Source of the DNA: Parolsenella massiliensis
GTDB lineage: Bacteria > Actinomycetota > Coriobacteriia > Coriobacteriales > Atopobiaceae
Assembly (NCBI RefSeq): GCF_900143685.1
Contig: NZ_LT671675.1
Coordinates: forward strand, 1,295,985 to 1,359,984
DNA: 64,000 nt
Reading direction: 5' to 3'
The first letter of the stretch is position 1. The number at the start of each line of letters is the position of its first letter. The notes under the pieces were generated by a model, which was given only the letters and a program-made list of their open reading frames with translations, searched no databases and had not been told where the DNA came from. The position numbers and the translations under genes were made by a program. Positions 32,591-41,206 of the stretch are shown here, piece after piece.

Positions 32591-32977
32591 ATGGGGCGCA
32601 TGGATGCGAGACGCCTGACATACCGCGAGTACGCCCAGCTGGCGCGCCTGCCGCACGACAAGCTTGCCGAGCAGTGCGACGTGCAGGCCTTTCATGCCTC
32701 GGGCCCCGGCGGCCAGTGCGTGAACACCACCGACTCGGCCGTGCGCATGACGCATCGCGAGACGGGCATCGTGGTGGTCAGCCGCGAGAGCCGCAGCCAG
32801 TACCGCAACCGTCAGCTGTGCCTGAACAAGCTGCGCGACGAGTTCGCCCGCCGCGCCATTCCGCCCAAGGTGCGCCACAAGACCAAGCCCTCGCGCGGGC
32901 AACGCCTGCGCCGCCTGGCCGACAAGCGCCACCGCTCACAGGTCAAGCAGCTCCGCGGCCGCGTGGACGGGGAATGA
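32591..32977 (+). CDS. GGQ-motif release-factor-like protein (RF-1 domain, ArfB-like)
   Basis: A 128-residue protein with the peptidyl-tRNA hydrolysis loop SGPGGQCVNTTDSAVRMTH (GGQ at about residue 40) of class I release factors, and a basic C-terminal tail (GQRLRRLADKRHRSQVKQLRGR) as in ArfB, where the tail enters the empty mRNA channel of stalled ribosomes. Stop-codon recognition domains are absent, so ribosome rescue is the likely role. No ribosome site precedes ATG 32591 or 32600. TTGACA at 32562-32567 and TATCAT just before the start suggest a very short or leaderless message. Confidence 0.82.
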   Translation: MGRMDARRLTYREYAQLARLPHDKLAEQCDVQAFHASGPGGQCVNTTDSAVRMTHRETGIVVVSRESRSQYRNRQLCLNKLRDEFARRAIPPKVRHKTKPSRGQRLRRLADKRHRSQVKQLRGRVDGE

Positions 32978-33007
32978 CGACGGGGCGCCCGCGAGCGCCC
33001 CGTTTTG

Positions 33008-33280
33008 CTACCTCGACAGCTTGTCGATGACGCCGTCGATCTCCTTGAGCTTCTCGGTACGCTCGGCGTCAGAGCCGCAGCGGCAGGCCGACTGCACGCA
33101 CCCGGCAATGTGGGCCTTGAGCACAATGGCGTTCGTCTTGGCCACGAGGCTCTCGACGGCCATGAGCTGGTTGGATATGTCGATGCAGTAGCGGTCCTCC
33201 TCGACCATGCGAATCACGGCGTCCAGCTGGCCGCGCGCCGTCTTGAGCAGGTTGAGCACCGTCTTCGAATCTGCCTGCAT
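33008..33280 (-). CDS. csoR: CsoR-family copper-sensing repressor
   Basis: A 90-residue all-helical metal sensor. The Cu(I) ligands Cys32, His57 and Cys61 of the C-H-C set are all present (YCIDISNQL and LKAHIAGCV), typical of CsoR rather than RcnR. It is last in the copA-copZ-csoR operon, and a CsoR-like operator precedes copA, so autoregulation is expected. ATG 33280 follows AGAGGC. Confidence 0.92.
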   Translation of the reverse strand: MQADSKTVLNLLKTARGQLDAVIRMVEEDRYCIDISNQLMAVESLVAKTNAIVLKAHIAGCVQSACRCGSDAERTEKLKEIDGVIDKLSR

Positions 33281-33306
33281 GCCTCTCCCCTCTTTGGGTC
33301 CGAGAA

Positions 33307-33342
33307 GGCCGGCGTCGCGAGTCCCCGCCCGCGACGCCGGCC
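33307..33342. terminator. Intercistronic hairpin copZ-csoR
   Basis: A perfect 13-bp stem (33307-33319 with 33330-33342), no T run. It may stabilise the upstream message or partly stop transcription before csoR. Confidence 0.5.
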
Positions 33343-33355
33343 ACGCTCGGTCGTC

Positions 33356-33574
33356 TTACTCGGCCGTGACCTCGAGCACCTTGTACGTGTCGCTCGCACC
33401 CTCGATGGCGGCCTTGAGCTGCTCGGGATCCACGCCGTTGGCCTCGACCGTCACGACGTTGGTCTCGTGGTCGGCCTCGGCATCGGTGACGCCGGCAACG
33501 GCGAGCAGCGCACTCTCGACCTTGGCCTCGCAGTGACCGCACATGATTCCCTGGGTCTTGATGGTGTAGTTCAT
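33356..33574 (-). CDS. copZ: CopZ-like copper chaperone (HMA domain)
   Basis: A 72-residue heavy-metal-associated domain with the metal site M-x-C-x-x-C (IMCGHCEAKV, Cys12 and Cys15). It hands Cu(I) to the CopA ATPase. ATG 33574 follows AAGGGAACC. A degenerate palindromic repeat lies between it and copA. Confidence 0.92.
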   Translation of the reverse strand: MNYTIKTQGIMCGHCEAKVESALLAVAGVTDAEADHETNVVTVEANGVDPEQLKAAIEGASDTYKVLEVTAE

Positions 33575-33643
33575 GATGGTTCCCTTCTCGATGGTTGCCT
33601 TCTCAATGCTATGGCACCTTTGGGCACTCGCTGCCAGCAAAGC

Positions 33644-33670
33644 GCCCAAAGGGGTCTGACGCTTTTGAAG
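33644..33670. repeat. Degenerate palindromic element (CCCAAAGGGGTC type)
   Basis: GCCCAAAGGGGTC matches the perfect copies; the second arm (GACGCTTTTGAAGC) has diverged. It lies between copA and copZ. Confidence 0.6.
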
Positions 33671-33684
33671 CGACCGCGGCCCCG

Positions 33685-35991
33685 CTACACGCGCGGGCGA
33701 AAGCGGCGCAGGCGAAGCGCGTTGCTCACCACGCAGACGCTCGACAGACTCATGGCCGCCGCGCCGAACATCGGCGATAGCTGCCAGCCCAGCAGCGGGT
33801 AGAACACGCCGGCAGCGAGCGGGATGCCGCAGGCGTTGTAGCACAGCGCCCAGAACAGGTCCTGCTTGATGTTGCGGATCACCGCACGCGACAGCTCGAT
33901 GGAGCGGGCGACGTCGAGCAGGTCGGAGTGCATGAGCACCACGTCGGCCCCCTCCTTGGCGATGTCGGCGCCGGTCCCGATGGCCAGGCCCACGTCGGCG
34001 CGAGCGAGTGCCGGCGAGTCGTTGATGCCGTCGCCCACCATGGCCACGGTGCGGCCCGCCTGCTGCAGCTCGCGCACGCGGCGCTCCTTGTCGGCGGGCA
34101 GCACGTTGGCGATGACCTCGTCCTCGCCCAGGCCCACCTGTCGGGCGATGGCCGCAGCCGTGACGTCATTGTCGCCCGTGAGCATGACGGCGCTCACGCC
34201 CAGCGATCGCAGGGCCTCAATGGCCGCCGTGCTCGTGGGCTTCACCTGGTCTGCCACGGCGACGACGCCCACGAGCTCGCCATTCTTGGCGAACATGAGC
34301 GGCGTCTTGCCGTCGCGGGCAAGCGAGGCGAGCAGGGCCTCGTCCACGGCAACCCCCAGCTCGACCATGAGGCGGGCGTTGCCGGCCGCCACCTTGTTGG
34401 CACCCTCGCGGGCCATAACGCCGCGACCCGGCACGGCGGCGAAGTCGCTCACAGTGCGGGGCACGATGCCCAGCTCGTCTGCGCGCGCCATGACGGCCTC
34501 GGCCAGCGGGTGCTCCGAGCCCGCCTCGAGCGTGGCGGCGAGCTTGAGCAGGCGCTTCTCGGTGACGCCAGGCGCGGGGAGCACGTCTGTGACCTGCGGC
34601 TTCCCCTGTGTGATGGTGCCGGTCTTGTCAAGCACCACCGCGTCGACACCGCGCAGGGTCTCGAGCGCCTCGGCGCTCTTGAACAGCACACCCATCTCGG
34701 CGCCGCGGCCCGTGCCCACCATGATGGCAACGGGCGTGGCCAGCCCCAGTGCGCACGGGCAGCTGATCACGAGCACGGCGACGCCCGAGGTGATGGCCTC
34801 GCTCACGCTGCCCGTCACCGCCAGCCACACGGCAAACGTCACGAGCGCGATGCCGATGACCGCGGGCACGAACACGCCAGCGACCTTGTCGGCCAGGCGG
34901 GCGATGGGCGGCTTGGTGGCGTTGGCATCCTCCACGAGCTGCACGATCTTGGCGAGGCTCGTGTCGGCGCCCACGCGCGTGGCACGAAAGGTGAACGTGC
35001 CCGTGCGGTTGATCGTAGCGGCGCTCACGGCGTCGCCCGCGCCCTTCTCCACCGGGATGGACTCGCCGGTGAGCGCGCTCTCGTCAATGGAGCTCGCACC
35101 CTCAACGACCACGCCGTCGACGGGCAGGCTCTCGCCAGGGCGGATGCGGATGATGTCGCCCACGGCGATCTGCTCGGCGGCCACCTCGCGCTCCGAGCCG
35201 TCCGCGTCCACGACGTGGGCCGTCTTGGGCGCCAGGTCGATGAGCTTCTCAAGCGCTCCGCCGGTCTTGGCCTTGCTGCGCGTCTCGAGGTACTTGCCCA
35301 CGGTCACAAGCGTGAGGATGGTGCCGGCGCTCTCGATGTAGAGGTTGTCCATACCCGTCATCATCGCAGCGTGGACGTCTGCAGCGGCAAGCTGGTCGGC
35401 CATCACGAACATGGCGTAGACGCTCCACGCGAGGCTCGCCGTGGCGCCGATCGCGATGAGCGCGTCCATCGTGGGGGCGCGGTGCCACAGGCTCTTGAAG
35501 CCGTTCGTGAAGTAGGCGCGGTTCTCATAGACGATGGGCAGCACGAGCAGAAGCTCGGTGAGCGCGAGCGTCATCGAGTGCGTGTGGTCCGTGAAGACGG
35601 GCGGAAGCGGCCAGCCCAGCATGTGGCCCATCCCGATGTAGAACAGCGGCACGAGGAACACGATGGAGACAATGAGGCGGCGGCGCATGGCGTCTGCCGC
35701 AGCGTCGAGCTTCTTCGTGGGATTCTCGAGCGCGGGGGCGGTGGAGCCGGGAGCCGTAGCGCCGGCGGAGGCGACGGCTGCCACGGGACTCGCCGAATAC
35801 CCGGCGCGGTCCACCGCCTGGCAGATGGCGTCTGCCGTGGTAGTGGCCTCGTCGTAGTCCACGACCATGGATCCGGAGAGCAGGTTGACTGTGACGTCCG
35901 AGACGCCGTCGACCCCGCTCACCGCCTTCTGCACATGGGCCTGGCACGCCGCGCACGTCATGCCTCCCACGTCGAACTTCTCGTGTGCCAT
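33685..35991 (-). CDS. copA: Copper-exporting P1B-type ATPase CopA
   Basis: A 768-residue membrane pump exporting Cu(I). One N-terminal HMA domain (GMTCAAC, Cys13 and Cys16) is followed by two extra helices, the actuator loop ([11 protein letters not shown]), the transmembrane metal site CPC ([12 protein letters not shown]), the phosphorylation site DKTGT ([11 protein letters not shown]), SEHPLAEA in the nucleotide domain, and the hinge [10 protein letters not shown]. The C-terminal helices carry the [11 protein letters not shown] and MSLSSVCVV segments of class IB-1 Cu(I) pumps. ATG 35991 has GGGAGG five bases upstream. It is first in a copper operon under a CsoR-type operator. Confidence 0.96.
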   Translation of the reverse strand: MAHEKFDVGGMTCAACQAHVQKAVSGVDGVSDVTVNLLSGSMVVDYDEATTTADAICQAVDRAGYSASPVAAVASAGATAPGSTAPALENPTKKLDAAADAMRRRLIVSIVFLVPLFYIGMGHMLGWPLPPVFTDHTHSMTLALTELLLVLPIVYENRAYFTNGFKSLWHRAPTMDALIAIGATASLAWSVYAMFVMADQLAAADVHAAMMTGMDNLYIESAGTILTLVTVGKYLETRSKAKTGGALEKLIDLAPKTAHVVDADGSEREVAAEQIAVGDIIRIRPGESLPVDGVVVEGASSIDESALTGESIPVEKGAGDAVSAATINRTGTFTFRATRVGADTSLAKIVQLVEDANATKPPIARLADKVAGVFVPAVIGIALVTFAVWLAVTGSVSEAITSGVAVLVISCPCALGLATPVAIMVGTGRGAEMGVLFKSAEALETLRGVDAVVLDKTGTITQGKPQVTDVLPAPGVTEKRLLKLAATLEAGSEHPLAEAVMARADELGIVPRTVSDFAAVPGRGVMAREGANKVAAGNARLMVELGVAVDEALLASLARDGKTPLMFAKNGELVGVVAVADQVKPTSTAAIEALRSLGVSAVMLTGDNDVTAAAIARQVGLGEDEVIANVLPADKERRVRELQQAGRTVAMVGDGINDSPALARADVGLAIGTGADIAKEGADVVLMHSDLLDVARSIELSRAVIRNIKQDLFWALCYNACGIPLAAGVFYPLLGWQLSPMFGAAAMSLSSVCVVSNALRLRRFRPRV

Positions 35992-36027
35992 AGAAGCCTC
36001 CCTGGGTCTTAGTGTCTGATGGGAGTA

Positions 36028-36047
36028 TACCCCTCCCCTAGGGGGTA
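36028..36047 (-). promoter_or_regulatory. CsoR operator upstream of copA
   Basis: TACCCC-N8-GGGGTA in a C-rich/G-rich pseudo-palindrome (36028-36047), 37 bases before the copA start. It matches the GC-rich TACCC...GGGTA form of known CsoR sites. Confidence 0.75.
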
Positions 36048-36101
36048 GGGTTGAAAGAGCAGAGAAGATATCATTCACCCGAAAAAGTCTCATAGCCAGT
36101 C

Positions 36102-36512
36102 GAGCGCGCGTTTGGGAGCAGCCACTTGGCAGTTTTGGCCCTCGAGAGTGCGGCCGCAGGCCCCGCGCGAGGCCAAAAGCCGCCCGAAGCCGCCCCGCGG
36201 CGGCCCGCCGTCACACTCTCGAGCGGCTTTGCGACGGAAAACGAGCCACGAGGGCTCGGCGGCTCCTCTTCCATCGCACTCTCGAGGGCCAAAACTGCCA
36301 CGAACCCGCTCGCGAGCCGTTTGCCGCAAAAACACCAGAGGTTTGTGCGCTCGCAGGCCCTCCGAGCGCCCCCGCGCGGGCGCAAACCGCCCCGCGGCGG
36401 CGCTCGGGCCGGCCCCAGGCGCCCAAACAGCGCCGCGGAGCCAAAAAGTGCGGCGCCGGGAACCCCGACGCCGCACAAACCTCGCTCGGTTTTTGCAGAA
36501 ATCCGCTCGCGA
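36102..36512. repeat. Long structured repeat, copy 1 (411 bp)
   Basis: It aligns over its whole length with 62471-62872 (roughly 80 percent by eye). Perfect 26-bp inverted arms (36127-36152 with 36275-36300) enclose about 120 bases; a terminator-like hairpin sits near the right end. Open frames exist on both strands but are not conserved between copies because of small indels, so it looks non-coding. It abuts the 3' end of the minus-strand dehydrogenase gene. Confidence 0.85.
36443..36476 (-). terminator. Terminator of the 2-hydroxyacid dehydrogenase gene, within the long repeat
   Basis: On the minus strand GTGCGGCG...CGCCGCAC is followed by TTTTT. The equivalent in copy 2 is a perfect stem. 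Confidence 0.75.
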
Positions 36513-36517
36513 GCCCG

Positions 36518-37474
36518 CTACAGCTCGCAAACGTTCTCGGGATGCCCCTCGAGCCAGGCGCGGACATTGTCGAACTCGATGACCGCGCGGCGCTCCATGG
36601 CCTCCTCGGTGAGAAACGCCACGTGAGGCGTGAGCACGCAGTTCCTGGCATGCGCCAGCGCGTAGCCCTCAGGCAGCGGCGGCTCCATGTCGAACACGTC
36701 GATGCCGGCACCCGCGAGCTTGCCGGCGTTCAGCGCGGCGGCGAGCGCGTCGTTGTCCACGATGGCGCCGCGAGCGCAGTTCACGAGCACCGCGCCGTCC
36801 CTCATGGCAGAGATCTTGTCCGCATCGAACCAGCCACGCGTCTCGTCGTTCAGCGGCAGGTGAAGCGATACGATGTCCGAGCTCGCGAGCAGCTCACCTA
36901 GGCCCACGAACTCCACGCCCGCCTCGCGGGCCGCGGCGCTCTCGTGGCGCGCATATCCCAGCACGCGGGCGCCAAACGCACGGAACAGCCTCGCGGCCGC
37001 ACAGCCGATGTGGCCCGTGCCCACGATACCCACGGTCTTGCCGCAGATCTCGCGACCCATGAGTCCGGCAGACGTGCCGCCGGCGCGCGTGGCGGCATCG
37101 GCCGGCACCACGTGGCGGAGCACGTCGATCGCAAGGCCCACCGTGAGCTCGGCCACGCTCACATCCGAGTAGCCGGCGCAGTTGCACACGGTGACGCCGC
37201 GCTCGCGACAGGCGTCGAGCCCCACGTGGTCGATGCCCGTGAACGCCACGGCGACCATCTTGAGCGCGTCGGCCCCGCGCACGACCTCGGCAGGATAGGG
37301 GTTGTTGGCGATCATGACGACGTCCGCGCCCCCGCTTCGGCGCGCAAGCTCGGCGGCATCACGCGTCTTGTCCGGGTAGTAGACGAACTCGTGGCCCGCC
37401 TCCTCGATGGACCGGGCAAGCTCGCGAACCCTCGCCTCGGGAATGCCAAGCGGCTCGAGCAGCGCAACCTTCAT
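36518..37474 (-). CDS. D-isomer-specific 2-hydroxyacid dehydrogenase
   Basis: A 318-residue NAD-dependent oxidoreductase of the phosphoglycerate/hydroxypyruvate/D-lactate dehydrogenase family. The Rossmann motif is VGIVGTGHIGCAAARL (about residues 140-155). The catalytic triad is Arg in NCARGAIVD, Glu in DVFDMEPPLP and His in LTPHVAFLT. The substrate domain contains NNPYPAEV and AVAFTGIDHVG. The exact hydroxyacid cannot be told. ATG 37474 has GGAGG six bases before it. It stands alone downstream of gatCAB. Confidence 0.88.
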   Translation of the reverse strand: MKVALLEPLGIPEARVRELARSIEEAGHEFVYYPDKTRDAAELARRSGGADVVMIANNPYPAEVVRGADALKMVAVAFTGIDHVGLDACRERGVTVCNCAGYSDVSVAELTVGLAIDVLRHVVPADAATRAGGTSAGLMGREICGKTVGIVGTGHIGCAAARLFRAFGARVLGYARHESAAAREAGVEFVGLGELLASSDIVSLHLPLNDETRGWFDADKISAMRDGAVLVNCARGAIVDNDALAAALNAGKLAGAGIDVFDMEPPLPEGYALAHARNCVLTPHVAFLTEEAMERRAVIEFDNVRAWLEGHPENVCEL

Positions 37475-37566
37475 GACCATCCTCCTCACAAGGGCGCCCA
37501 CCGCGATTGGCAGACGCACAGTCCACACAACAGGGCACCCACCCAAACGGGCGGGCGCCCGCATCG

Positions 37567-39225
37567 CTACATCTTCGAGAGCTTCTCGCCCAGGAGCTGG
37601 TTGAACAGCTTGGGGTTGCCCTTGCCGCGGCTCTCCTTCATGCACTGGCCCACGAGGAAGCCCACGACCTTGCGGTTGCCGCCGCGGTACTGCTCCACCT
37701 GCTCGCCGCAGCGCGCGAGCACCGCGTCCACCACGGGCTCGAGCGCACCGGTGTCGCTCACCTGGCGCATGCCACGCTCGTCGACGACCTTCTCGGGGTC
37801 GAGCTCGGTGCCGTTCACCGCGTCGAGCACCTCGCGGGCCTGGGCAAACCCAATGGCGTCGCTCGCGAGAAGCGCGCTCACGCTCGCCACCTGCGCCGCC
37901 GTGAGCACGTCATAGGCCGGCACGAGGTTCACCACGACGTTGCCCACCGTAAGCGCGGCCTTCTCGGGTGCGAGCTTGCAGGCGGCCTCGAACAGCTCGG
38001 CCGTGGCCGGGTCGCCTGCGATCTGCTCGGCGTCGGCGCGCTTGAGGCCGTACTGCTCGCACAGGCGGTCGCGCTTGGCGTCCGGAAGCTCGGGAATCTC
38101 GGCGCGGCAGCCGTCGATGAAGTCGTCCGTGAGGTCGAACGGCGCCAGGTCTGGGTCGGGGAACAGGCGATAGTCGTCGGCCGTCTCCTTGACACGCATA
38201 ACCACGGTGCGCTTGCGGCTCGGCTCCCAGTGACGCGTCTCCTGGTAGATGACGCCGCCCTCCTCGAGCACCTCGGCCTGGCGGCAGATCTCGTACTCGA
38301 GGCCGTCGTGCAGGGCCTTGAACGAGTTGAGGTTCTTGAGCTCGGTCTTGGTGCCCAGCTTGGTCTCGCCGCGGCGACGCAGGCTCACGTTGCCGTCGCA
38401 GCGCATGGAGCCCTTCTCCATGGAGCAGTCGGAGATGCCCAGCGTCAGGAACACGCGGCGCAGCTTCTCCATGAACAGGCGCGCCTCCTCGGGCGTGCGC
38501 AGGTCGGGCTCGGTGACGAGCTCGATGAGGGGCGTGCCGCAGCGGTTGTAGTCCACGAGGCTCTCGGTGGCGCCGCCGATGCGGCCCTCCTCGCCGCCCA
38601 CGTGCACCATCTTGGCGGCGTCCTCCTCCATGTGGATGCGCAGGATGCGGATGGGCACCGTGTACGAGCCGTCCTCGGCGCGCACGGGCACGGCGAGGTT
38701 GGCCGTGTCGTACGTCCCCTGGCTGGAGGCCTTGGGACGCGTGCCGCCCTCAGGCAGGTGGTCGCTCATGGCCGTGGACAGGCCCACGGCGTTGGCGCTC
38801 GCACTCGCCAGGCTCATGGCCTCGGCCTCGCCAAACGCGCACTCCGGGCGCTCGGCGGCGCCACGGCCCGTGACCTCGAGGTCCAGATGTCCGTGCATGC
38901 AGAAGGCCACAGGTCCCTGCGTGGTCTGGAAGTTCTTGGCCATGTCGGGATAGAAGTAATGCTTGCGGTAGAACATGCTGTGCCGCATGATCTGGCAGTT
39001 CGTGGCCAGGCCCGCCTTCACGATGGCCTGGATGGCGCGGCGGTTGGGCACGGGCAGGGCGCCCGGAAGGCCCAGGCACACGGGGCAGACGTTCGTGTTG
39101 GGCGCGTCGTCATGCGACAGGCGGCAGTTGCAGAACATCTTGGTGTCGAGCGCGGTGAGCTCGGTGTGGATCTCAAGGCCAATGACGGCCTCCCAGTCCT
39201 GAAGAACGTCGGCGAGCTTCTTCAT
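37567..39225 (-). CDS. gatB: Asp-tRNA(Asn)/Glu-tRNA(Gln) amidotransferase subunit B
   Basis: The 552-residue kinase and tRNA-binding subunit of GatCAB, which amidates Glu-tRNA(Gln) and/or Asp-tRNA(Asn). Features: VIGLEIHTEL, zinc-site cysteines in FCNCRL and NVCPVCLGLPG, the KHYFYPDMAKNFQTTQ segment, NRCGTPLIELVTEPD, and the C-terminal YqeY-like tail domain. Its ATG overlaps the gatA stop (ATGA). The protein begins about 11 residues earlier than the catalytic cradle, as usual. Confidence 0.97.
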   Translation of the reverse strand: MKKLADVLQDWEAVIGLEIHTELTALDTKMFCNCRLSHDDAPNTNVCPVCLGLPGALPVPNRRAIQAIVKAGLATNCQIMRHSMFYRKHYFYPDMAKNFQTTQGPVAFCMHGHLDLEVTGRGAAERPECAFGEAEAMSLASASANAVGLSTAMSDHLPEGGTRPKASSQGTYDTANLAVPVRAEDGSYTVPIRILRIHMEEDAAKMVHVGGEEGRIGGATESLVDYNRCGTPLIELVTEPDLRTPEEARLFMEKLRRVFLTLGISDCSMEKGSMRCDGNVSLRRRGETKLGTKTELKNLNSFKALHDGLEYEICRQAEVLEEGGVIYQETRHWEPSRKRTVVMRVKETADDYRLFPDPDLAPFDLTDDFIDGCRAEIPELPDAKRDRLCEQYGLKRADAEQIAGDPATAELFEAACKLAPEKAALTVGNVVVNLVPAYDVLTAAQVASVSALLASDAIGFAQAREVLDAVNGTELDPEKVVDERGMRQVSDTGALEPVVDAVLARCGEQVEQYRGGNRKVVGFLVGQCMKESRGKGNPKLFNQLLGEKLSKM

Positions 39226-40733
39226 GCGAGCTCACCCCCCTTCCCGGCTAAGTCGGGCGCCACGGCAAGCGTGGGCGTGCCGTCCGCGGACGCGGCGCCA
39301 CGCTCCACGGCACGCGCGAACGTGAGCAGGTCGCGGTCCTTGAACGCGGGTCCCACGAGCTGGGCAGACACCGGAAGGCCACTCTCGGCACCCAGGCCCA
39401 GCGGCACGGAGACGCCGCCGTTGCCGGCGATGTTGATGCTGATGGTGTAGAGGTCCGAGAGGTACATCTGCGTGGGGTCTGACAGCTCGCCGAACTTGAA
39501 CGCCGTGCGGGGCGAGGCGGGCATGAGGATGACGTCGACCTTCTCGTAGGCGGCGGCGTAGTCGCGCGTGATGAGCGTGCGCGCCTTCTGGGCAGCGAGG
39601 TAGTACTTCTCGTACACGCCGCTGGACAGCAGCCACGCGCCCAGCATCTGGCGGCGCTTGGCCTCGGCGCCAAAGCCGTGGGCGCGCGACAGCGAGCTCT
39701 GCTCGGCCAGGGTGGCGCACCCCGGCTCCTGGTAGCCATAGCGCACGCCGTCGAAGCGCGCGAGGTTCGAGAACGCCTCGCACGGGCCCAGCACGTAGTA
39801 GGCGGCGATGGCGGCGTCGAGGTTGGGAAGCTCGACCTCGACGAGCTCGGCACCCTGCTCCTCGAGCGACTTGGCGGCGGCGCGCACGGCGTCGCGCACC
39901 TCGGGCGTGAGGCCGTCTGCCTCCATGAGCGCGGGGATGACGCCCACGCGCCTGCCCGCCACGCCGTCCTCGAGGTGCTCGGTGAAGTCCACGGCGCAGT
40001 CCTGGCTCGTGGAGTCCCTGGGGTCGTGGCCCGCGGCCGTGAGCGCGTTCATGGCAAGCGCCACGTCGGCCACGCTGCGGCCGAAGGGACCCACCTGGTC
40101 GAGCGACGAGCCAAACGCCACGACGCCGTAGCGGCTCACGGCACCGTACGTGGGCTTCATGCCCACGACGCCGCACAGCGAGGCCGGCTGGCGAATCGAT
40201 CCGCCCGTGTCGGAGCCCAGCGCGAGCGTAACCTCGCCGGCGGCCACCGCGGCGGCCGAGCCGCCCGAGGAGCCGCCCGGCACGCGCTCGGTGTCCCAGG
40301 GGTTGTTCGTGCGATGAAACGCCGAGCTCTCCGTGGACGAGCCGAACGCGAACTCGTCCATGTTGGCCTTGCCGATGGGCAGGCAGCCCGCGTCGAGCAT
40401 GCGCTGCACGCACGTGGCGGTGTAGACGCTCTCGTAGTTCTCGAGCATGCGCGAGGCACACGTCGTGCGCGTGCCCGCGAGCATCATGTTGTCCTTGACG
40501 GCAATGGGCACGCCGGCAAGCGGCGGGAGCTTCTCGCCGGCGGCACGGGCGTCGTCGATGCGCTTGGCAGCCGCGAGCGCGAGCTCGGGTGCCACCTGCA
40601 GAAACGCCTGGACGGCCCCATCGCGGGCCTCCACGGCATCGAGCGCGGCGTGGGCGACCTCGGTGGCCGTGAAGTCACCGGCAGTGACGCCAGCCGCAAT
40701 CTGGGCGGCGGAGAGGGTGTCGAGGTTGGCCAT
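39222..40733 (-). CDS. gatA: Asp-tRNA(Asn)/Glu-tRNA(Gln) amidotransferase subunit A
   Basis: The 503-residue glutaminase subunit of GatCAB, amidase-signature family. The Ser-cisSer-Lys triad is recognisable: Lys in PIAVKDNM (about residue 79), the Gly/Ser-rich VPGGSSGGSAAAVAAG, and GSDTGGSIRQPAS holding the nucleophile. It starts with TAATG overlap at the gatC stop and ends overlapping gatB, so the three are translated together. Confidence 0.97.
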   Translation of the reverse strand: MANLDTLSAAQIAAGVTAGDFTATEVAHAALDAVEARDGAVQAFLQVAPELALAAAKRIDDARAAGEKLPPLAGVPIAVKDNMMLAGTRTTCASRMLENYESVYTATCVQRMLDAGCLPIGKANMDEFAFGSSTESSAFHRTNNPWDTERVPGGSSGGSAAAVAAGEVTLALGSDTGGSIRQPASLCGVVGMKPTYGAVSRYGVVAFGSSLDQVGPFGRSVADVALAMNALTAAGHDPRDSTSQDCAVDFTEHLEDGVAGRRVGVIPALMEADGLTPEVRDAVRAAAKSLEEQGAELVEVELPNLDAAIAAYYVLGPCEAFSNLARFDGVRYGYQEPGCATLAEQSSLSRAHGFGAEAKRRQMLGAWLLSSGVYEKYYLAAQKARTLITRDYAAAYEKVDVILMPASPRTAFKFGELSDPTQMYLSDLYTISINIAGNGGVSVPLGLGAESGLPVSAQLVGPAFKDRDLLTFARAVERGAASADGTPTLAVAPDLAGKGGELA

Positions 40734-41035
40734 TACTCCTCACCTCCGAGGATGGACGGGACGCGGAAGTAGCGGTCACGCGGGCTCGGCGCGTCGAGCA
40801 GGGCATCCTCGATGGACAGGCCGGGCTCGGGCACGTCCGCGGCCATGACGTTCGACAGGTCTCCGATGGGATGGAACGTGGGCGGCACGTCCGCCTCGCC
40901 ATACTGGAGCACGGGCTCCAGGACGCCCTCGATGGCGCCGTTCATGTACGTGGTCATCTCCGCGAGCTCCTCGTCGGTGAGGGCGATGCGGGCGTAGTCG
41001 GCGATGCCGCGCACGTCGTTTTCGCTGAGTGCCAT
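40733..41035 (-). CDS. gatC: Asp-tRNA(Asn)/Glu-tRNA(Gln) amidotransferase subunit C
   Basis: A 100-residue GatC, the belt that joins GatA and GatB: helical N-terminus (IADYARIALTDEELAEMTTYM) and the C-terminal DVPEPGLSIEDALLDAPSPRDRYFRVPSIL. ATG 41035 follows GGGAGG. It is first in gatC-gatA-gatB. Confidence 0.95.
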   Translation of the reverse strand: MALSENDVRGIADYARIALTDEELAEMTTYMNGAIEGVLEPVLQYGEADVPPTFHPIGDLSNVMAADVPEPGLSIEDALLDAPSPRDRYFRVPSILGGEE

Positions 41036-41206
41036 GGGGCCTCCCAACAGTTCAGAAGTTGCAACGCTCCCATTCTATGGCACGAGGCGGACACGTCGGG
41101 CGGCCGACGGCGTTTGTGTCAGGACGGTAACAGTGCGCGCGGCGCAACGATGCGCACACGGCAAAGACGCGCGGGCAGCCCCGTCACGCGCGGCGCCTCG
41201 CGAGCC

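Noticed and set aside
36090-36530. Long open frames on both strands inside the 36.1 and 62.5 kb repeats
   Set aside because: The two copies differ by small indels that break every shared frame, no ribosome site fits, and GC-rich DNA gives long frames by chance. The frames are treated as non-coding.
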